Assembly (NCBI GenBank): GCA_015680685.1
Contig: MNCI01033300.1
Coordinates: forward strand, 262,918-326,917
DNA from: Gnetum montanum
Taxonomy: Eukaryota; Streptophyta; Gnetopsida; Gnetales; Gnetaceae
Direction: 5' to 3'
DNA: 64,000 nucleotides
Shown here one piece after another: positions 58,915 to 64,000 of this stretch; the stretch's first letter is position 1, and every line of letters starts with the position of its first letter. The position numbers and the translations under genes were made by a program. Under the pieces are notes generated by a model, which saw only the letters and a list, made by a program, of their open reading frames with translations, was not told where the DNA came from and did not search any database.

Positions 58915-59970
58915 GAATTAACCTTTTTTTTAGACATAACACCCATTCATAAGGAGCAAGAGCTAACACCCGAAGCCCCCTAAAAAGAAAGCTAGTTGAA
59001 AAAAGAAAATGCCTAGGTGGTTTTCTTTCTACAACCATCACACTAACATTATCCTATAAAATTGAAATGGAATCAACAGTGCTTAGATCTAGCTTTGAAG
59101 CAATATTAATTTAAGAATTAAGAGATAATTTTTTTAAAAAATAGGCATTGTAAAATATTTGTGCAAGATTTATTAGATTAAAAAAAATCAAATTTTTTAT
59201 TATTCAACCTAAAAAGAAATATTTAATCAGGATCATTTGCACATTTAAAAACCAAAGAAATGACCACAAAAGCAGATAAATTAAGAATCTCATATTTGTT
59301 CAATCACATAATAATATTTTATAATTTTTAGCCACGCAAAAAACAAGATTTGAATTTAACTTTTGTAACCATTTTACTAGTAATCATTTAATCACGATAT
59401 TCATATGTTTAATAGCAGAGAATAGATAGATTACAACCATAAATTAACATCCTAGGTTTTCCCCCACTCCAACTTATAGAAAGATATTAAAATCAAACTT
59501 GAGAATGTATAGGGGAAAAAAGTATAATTCAAGATTCAGATCCAAAGGGGAGGGTTCATCAACCAAATTTTAACCAAAATCCAAGAATACAATTTTAAAA
59601 CATTCACAATTATTGATGGGCCTAAGGATACTTTCACTTTTTGTTGATGGTACCAATCCTCATATCAGGGATCCAAAGCCCCTGTTGGCAATCCTTTGCC
59701 AAAAATGCCCCAACTAGTTATGGGTGTTTCTGAATCGTTATAGAAACAACTCTCATCCAAGTCATTTAGGTGTGAGAGTGCAGAGGATAGGCGAAGAGAT
59801 CCAAAGAAGGGTAATAAAGGATTTAAAAAAATAAAAAAAAATCTAAATTTACAACAACAATCTTGATATTTTAATACAAGCATTGTGAAGGTGGTTAAAC
59901 AAGCAAGAAGAGAAAAGTTTGAGAAAATCAACTTTTGGTAGCCATTATCAAACATAACAGAGATGGATCA
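58915..59970. repeat. Repeat E, uninterrupted downstream copy
   Basis: Blocks match the two halves flanking element D in intron 3, in the same order and orientation. The bridge CTTTCACTTTTTGTTGATGG at 59632-59651 corresponds to the left flank CTTTCACTTTCAATC joined to the right flank CAGTTGATG. It is therefore a paralogous empty site for element D. No coding region or clear termini were found. Confidence 0.65.
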
Positions 59971-61539
59971 TTTTACCTCCTTTATTAAATATCTTGCTTA
60001 TTAGGAGGAATTATCAGAATATTGAATTGCTATGCCATCATTGATTTCTTTCTTCTTGCTACCTCTTGTATCTCTTGTAGCAGCCACAGTCTTCTCTCCC
60101 TTAGCAGCCACACTCCTTATTGTTATATTTCTCTTTATTTGTGTTTTACACAGCTACTTTTGCCTTGTGTGTCCTTTTTTTTCTCCTCGCCTCTTCTTCC
60201 TATTTGTAGGTGAAATAAGGGATAATGAATGGTTTCTTGTAACTGACTTCTTGGGGATTGTTCGTATTTTTTTCTTTCTTTTTAAAGTTTTTTTTCCTCT
60301 CTCTCTTTGACTCAGCAATGGGTCATGAGTTCAATTCTCTTCATGTCACTATAAAAAAATCAATAAAATATGTATATTCATAGGTTATAGGTTCAATTCC
60401 TAAATCAACAATTTTTGATATTTCAGAATTTAGATTTTCCTAGATTTCATGTTCAATTCCTTTTGACAATTACAAAACATTCTAGCATAATATCTATCTT
60501 TTATCATTCAAAATTGTCATGAGATGCAAGAAAAGAGTTTTCAAAATAGATTCATGATAAGTATAGTTTAAGATACATAATCAAATAAGGCACCTTCTTT
60601 TTCAAGTCATTAGCGATGTGAATTTTTCCATTGTCTTATGAGCTTTGAAAGGTTATCACATGACCTTTCTACAACAATGGAGAGGGTACTTATACTCTAC
60701 TATTTTAAACTAAAAAGAGCAATGCATCAAATTTAGATAAAATAAAATAAAAAATAAAATATAAAACTACAATATTTGCACATAATATCCCTGATTCATG
60801 GGTTAGGTTCCTCCAACCTTATTCATAGGTCAAGTTCCTCAATATGAGCTTTCTTTTGCATCTCAACATACCTGTTTTAGCTCCTAAGACACATCTTAGA
60901 GTATTGTCCTTTGTTTCTCAGCATCTCTGTTGAAATAGAACAGAAAATATTTTGTTTTCCCATATATTATTTATTATTATTAGTTTAAAACATTATAGTA
61001 TGTATTTTAAATCATATTTCTTATGCCTAAAGTATTTAAACATTTAATCATAATATATATAAAAATCTGGTCAACAAATTTATGACTATTCCAATTAGCC
61101 ATTTCCACCATAGTCCAAACAAAGCACACACACAACTTGACAACAAAACATGCACACAAACACACAAAAAGACTATTACAATCCTTAATGCAAAAACTCA
61201 AGGAGAAGTGGTTCGTTACACTCTTGCACTGCTTTTTAACTTTCAAGTTTGTCTGAATGCATCACTCCTAAGTTTCCAGAGGGTAGAGAGATGGGTATGG
61301 ATGTTGCAAGTGGGTTAAACTATCACAAACATAGAACAACCCTTTTTGTTTGTGAAATTGTGCATGCAACCTATGTTCTGTGCAGTGAAAATAGTTTTAT
61401 CATCATCAACATTATCTTAGCCTTGTCCCAATAATATGTGGTTGGCTACATGAGTTTTATTTCACCATTCATCTCTATTAAATGTTAACTATTTATCTCT
61501 TTGCAATTTTTCCATATCATTTTTATTTATTCATTCTTA
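59971..61539. other. AT-rich intergenic DNA
   Basis: No gene is seen. A B-box-like GGTCATGAGTTCAATTCTC occurs at 60321-60339 and a second GGTTCAATTCC at about 60389, suggesting further SINE debris. A CACACA-rich stretch lies at 61125-61165. Confidence 0.45.
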
Positions 61540-61940
61540 TCATTTTTTGTCATTCTCTCCATGGGTTTCTTGGAACTTTGACGTGGCAACTTTCTTGAAT
61601 GTTTCATTATTTGATCTTTGGACATTAACTAAACTATCTAAGGCACCATTGCTGTAGCTTATCTGCATAGGATCTACTTTAATTTTTCTTGTAATATTTG
61701 TATTGTACAATTTATCTATTCTTGTAACATTCAACATCCATCTATGCACATCTGCATTTGTGCTACATTGATTTGTTGTTCATGCTACTTTTTACAGCAG
61801 AACATTCAACAGTTCAGCACCATATAAAATCTTGGTGTGATTATTATCCTTTAAAATTTTTCTTTTAGTTTTATTGTGATCTTATCACATAAAATACCAC
61901 TAGCTTCTCTGTATTTTGACTATTCTGCCTCAATCCTATT
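61540..61940 (-). pseudogene. RTE-type LINE reverse-transcriptase C-terminal fragment
   Basis: Minus-strand fragments in shifting frames, in order: SKYREASGILCDK (about 61900), KLKEKF (about 61865), KILYGAEL (about 61815), then VHRWMLNVTRIDKLYNTNIT from about 61755. This is the order and wording of the RT C terminus of plant RTE LINEs (W-x-x-ASG-x-LCD, LKGKFY, LYG-x-E, M-RWM-x-x-x-TR-x-D). Stops and frameshifts show it is dead. The 5' part of the element is not seen to the right. Confidence 0.7.
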
Positions 61941-63314
61941 AGGATCCAGATGGAGCATTGCAGCTGAGGAACAAAAATTTTCATGTCATTTGGAATTTCT
62001 GGTACAAAGTATGCCCATGCTCCTTCATTTCATTTGGAGAGTGGCTTGAAAGATTGGCTTCGATGTTATCTGCAAGTGCTTGGGGCAATACATTCCTTTG
62101 ATAAGCCTTGCCTCTTTGCATTCTTTAAAAGTAATCTTTTACCTCAATATTATAATTGTAAGTTCTCAATGCATTAACAGTCTAGACCCATTTATGGCTG
62201 CTGAAATATGTTAGATTGCAGAGATTCAACATATAACCATAAAAGGAATCAAATTTCTGAACATAACGCTATTTGCCTTTGCATTTGCAAGGAAGAAGTG
62301 GGTGAAAAGGTTCAAATTCACGCATTCATTAGGGTTATTAAAATTATACCCATGTACCATAAAAGGTCACGGTTGATGCAAAACATTAACAACGGTTATT
62401 TGATTTTAGAACAGCAAGGTGCTAACTTGCTACCTAATAACACTAAAAATACTTCTCCTTGGTGTTAAATAAAGGACCAATTAAAAAATTTATTACCAAA
62501 TTTCTCAGCTATCCTTTTAAGTGTATTAAGACAAAAAATAGGAAACCTATGACTAGCCTTACCAGCAAGCGCTTCTTAGATTGAATAGAAGATAGAAGCA
62601 ACGTCTTTTTCTTGGTAATTAATAAATTTTGTTTGTCCTTAATATTAAAAGTCAGTCTTAAAAGTAATTTTTAGAATTTAGAAGCAAATCACTTTCTAGA
62701 GTTATCATAAAGATCTTAATGTATGGGCAAACATAAATCCGATCAACATCCTGCAAACCCAAATCCAATATCTGAGGGACTAGGAATGACAAGATTCAGT
62801 ATCTTGATTGCAAGGACATTAAGCATTGCGTAAAAATTATCATGTCACAGCTAATAAAATCTTTTACAATTTTAAATTTATCTTTTATTTTTTTGGGTTG
62901 ATATAAAAGTCGACGAAAGCAGAGTGTGCTCCTTTGGGACAAGATAAAAGCAATTCCACTAGCATTTTCTGTTAAAAAATGCAAATAATCTTTCTAGAGA
63001 AAAAGCATAACATATTTAATAGTACATAATAAAAAACTATGCAACTGGAGTAGTGGAGAAAGTCGTTCTCCAAAGTGGGTTACAGAACACGAAATCTCGG
63101 TAACCCAGAAAGGTTTTATAAGATTTCAGGTGTTTAAATTTTATAACATAGATTAAGGAAAAGCAAGTTTGATGATGGTCCATGCAAACAAAGAATGTTG
63201 AGTGTGTGGCATGCAAATTAGTGAAATTGGATTTTGGAACAGGATACACGTAATTAAACATGATTTTCTCTTCTTTGGAAAAGAGAGGGGAAGTCCTGAA
63301 AAAAGCAGTAAACA
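61941..63314. other. Intergenic DNA, no recognised feature
   Basis: AT-rich sequence with only short random frames. The frame at 61983-62177 has no recognisable relatives and overlaps the edge of the LINE remnant. Confidence 0.5.
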
Positions 63315-63537
63315 TTATTTTTGTGACATGGAAAGGCCTCTGATGGTGTTGTCTAGCGTAGAAATCATGGAAGTGGATGATACATAGTAGGCAACAGCAA
63401 GGGCTGCATGAACAAAACAGATGAGACCTCCAAACCAAAGAAATTTGTGCTTGCTCAGAGAACATGAAAGGCTCCTTTTTTCATCATTGTACATTGCTCC
63501 AAGTAGCAGCAGTGCAAACCCTATCGCCAGGGCTATC
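63315..63537 (-). CDS. Last exon of a probable DUF1218-like small membrane protein (partial gene)
   Basis: On the minus strand an acceptor GGACTGTGCAG precedes an open frame from 63537 to a stop at 63315-63317. It encodes a hydrophobic helix (IALAIGFALLLLGAMYN), a short loop with a Cys (LSCSLSKHKFLWF), a second hydrophobic helix (GGLICFVHAALAVAYYVSS) and a short tail. The helix, Cys-Lys-Phe loop and AYYVSS-like helix order resembles the C-terminal half of plant DUF1218 membrane proteins. Earlier exons would lie to the right, beyond or near the window edge, and I could not place them. Function is unknown. Confidence 0.45.
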
Positions 63538-63835
63538 CTGCACAGTCCAAACAATTTTGATCAAGAACTGGACCAGTTAAATCTTCATTATTATTGAAGG
63601 TAGAATTCACGGTAAATATTTACAGATAAATAAAATTTCTTTTTTAAAATCTAAATTATTTAATAGACTACCAAATTATTACCTAGAGCCTCAATTCTCA
63701 TCCTAAGGATCTCAAGAGGATCAGTGGATGAACATGACCTCTTTGAGTAGTTGCGCCTGAGAAAAGACTACCCACCTTCATTTAATTAAATTAAATTCCT
63801 TTCATTCCCTTCCAACCCTGCTGAGCTAAGCCCCA

Positions 63836-63880
63836 CTCTACGGTAGTATAAGCCTCTCTCTACGGTAGTATAAGCCTCTT
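63836..63880. repeat. Short tandem duplication
   Basis: CTCTACGGTAGTATAAGCCT occurs twice in a row with a few bases between, from about 63836. A (TA)n microsatellite follows at 63965-63979. Confidence 0.8.
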
Positions 63881-64000
63881 ATCCTTCATTATTGAAAGAA
63901 ATTTAAGAGTGGAAGTGCATGTGAACAAGATGAACATATATTGTTAAAAAATTTGCTGAACCTGTATATATATATATATCTATATTCCTTAAAAACAAAA

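Noticed and set aside
61983-62177. 64-residue plus-strand ORF as a gene
   Set aside because: No recognisable domain, no splice context, and it adjoins the antisense LINE remnant.
1-64000. CRISPR arrays, rRNA genes, bacterial-type operons
   Set aside because: No regularly spaced identical repeats with unique spacers, no rRNA signatures; the window is plant nuclear DNA dominated by retroelements.

Overview
The window looks like nuclear DNA of a seed plant with a large, transposon-rich genome. A conifer or other gymnosperm is plausible, but that is inference and the sequence alone does not fix the species. The support is one clear plant-type intron-containing host gene, introns of up to 18.5 kb, and old diverged LTR retrotransposons nested in one another. 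Three N positions (310; 19438-19455; 44920) mark assembly joins, and each lies in repeat DNA.

Layout. 1-5288: element A, a minus-strand Athila-like Ty3/gypsy retrotransposon with gag but no recognisable pol; its left end is scrambled by a perfect 236-bp inverted repeat around an N. 5297-18225: element B, a plus-strand relative with degenerate gag, protease, RNase H, integrase, a third ORF and a 3' LTR, but no 5' LTR and no reverse-transcriptase core. Its gag is split by a 1.66-kb unclassified insertion containing tandem repeats. 18226-19364: a cluster of tRNA-derived SINE-like repeats. 19365-29017: element C, a minus-strand full-length relative with two LTRs, a 5-bp target-site duplication, a tRNA-Asp-type primer binding site and a decayed gag-pol. 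29045-30450: a LINE reverse-transcriptase remnant.

31935-58615 (+): the host gene, an orthologue of FIGL1 (fidgetin-like 1, an AAA ATPase of meiotic recombination). I could join 13 coding exons with GT-AG introns and consistent phase into an uninterrupted protein of about 724 residues, with Walker A, Walker B, sensor and arginine-finger motifs and the FxxA motif of the RAD51-binding region. Intron 3 is about 18.55 kb. It holds an older repeat (E, left half), antisense Athila-like element D (36579-51183, lacking RT and integrase), a Ty1/copia element nested in D (42656-47822, TSD GCAAT), and the right half of repeat E. An uninterrupted copy of repeat E lies downstream of the gene and serves as an empty-site reference.

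58616-64000: the 3' flank, with the second repeat E copy, an RTE-type LINE fragment (minus) and, at the right edge, the last exon of a probable small DUF1218-like membrane protein gene (minus). Apart from FIGL1 and that exon I see no convincing host genes. No CRISPR arrays, rRNA genes or true tRNA genes were seen.
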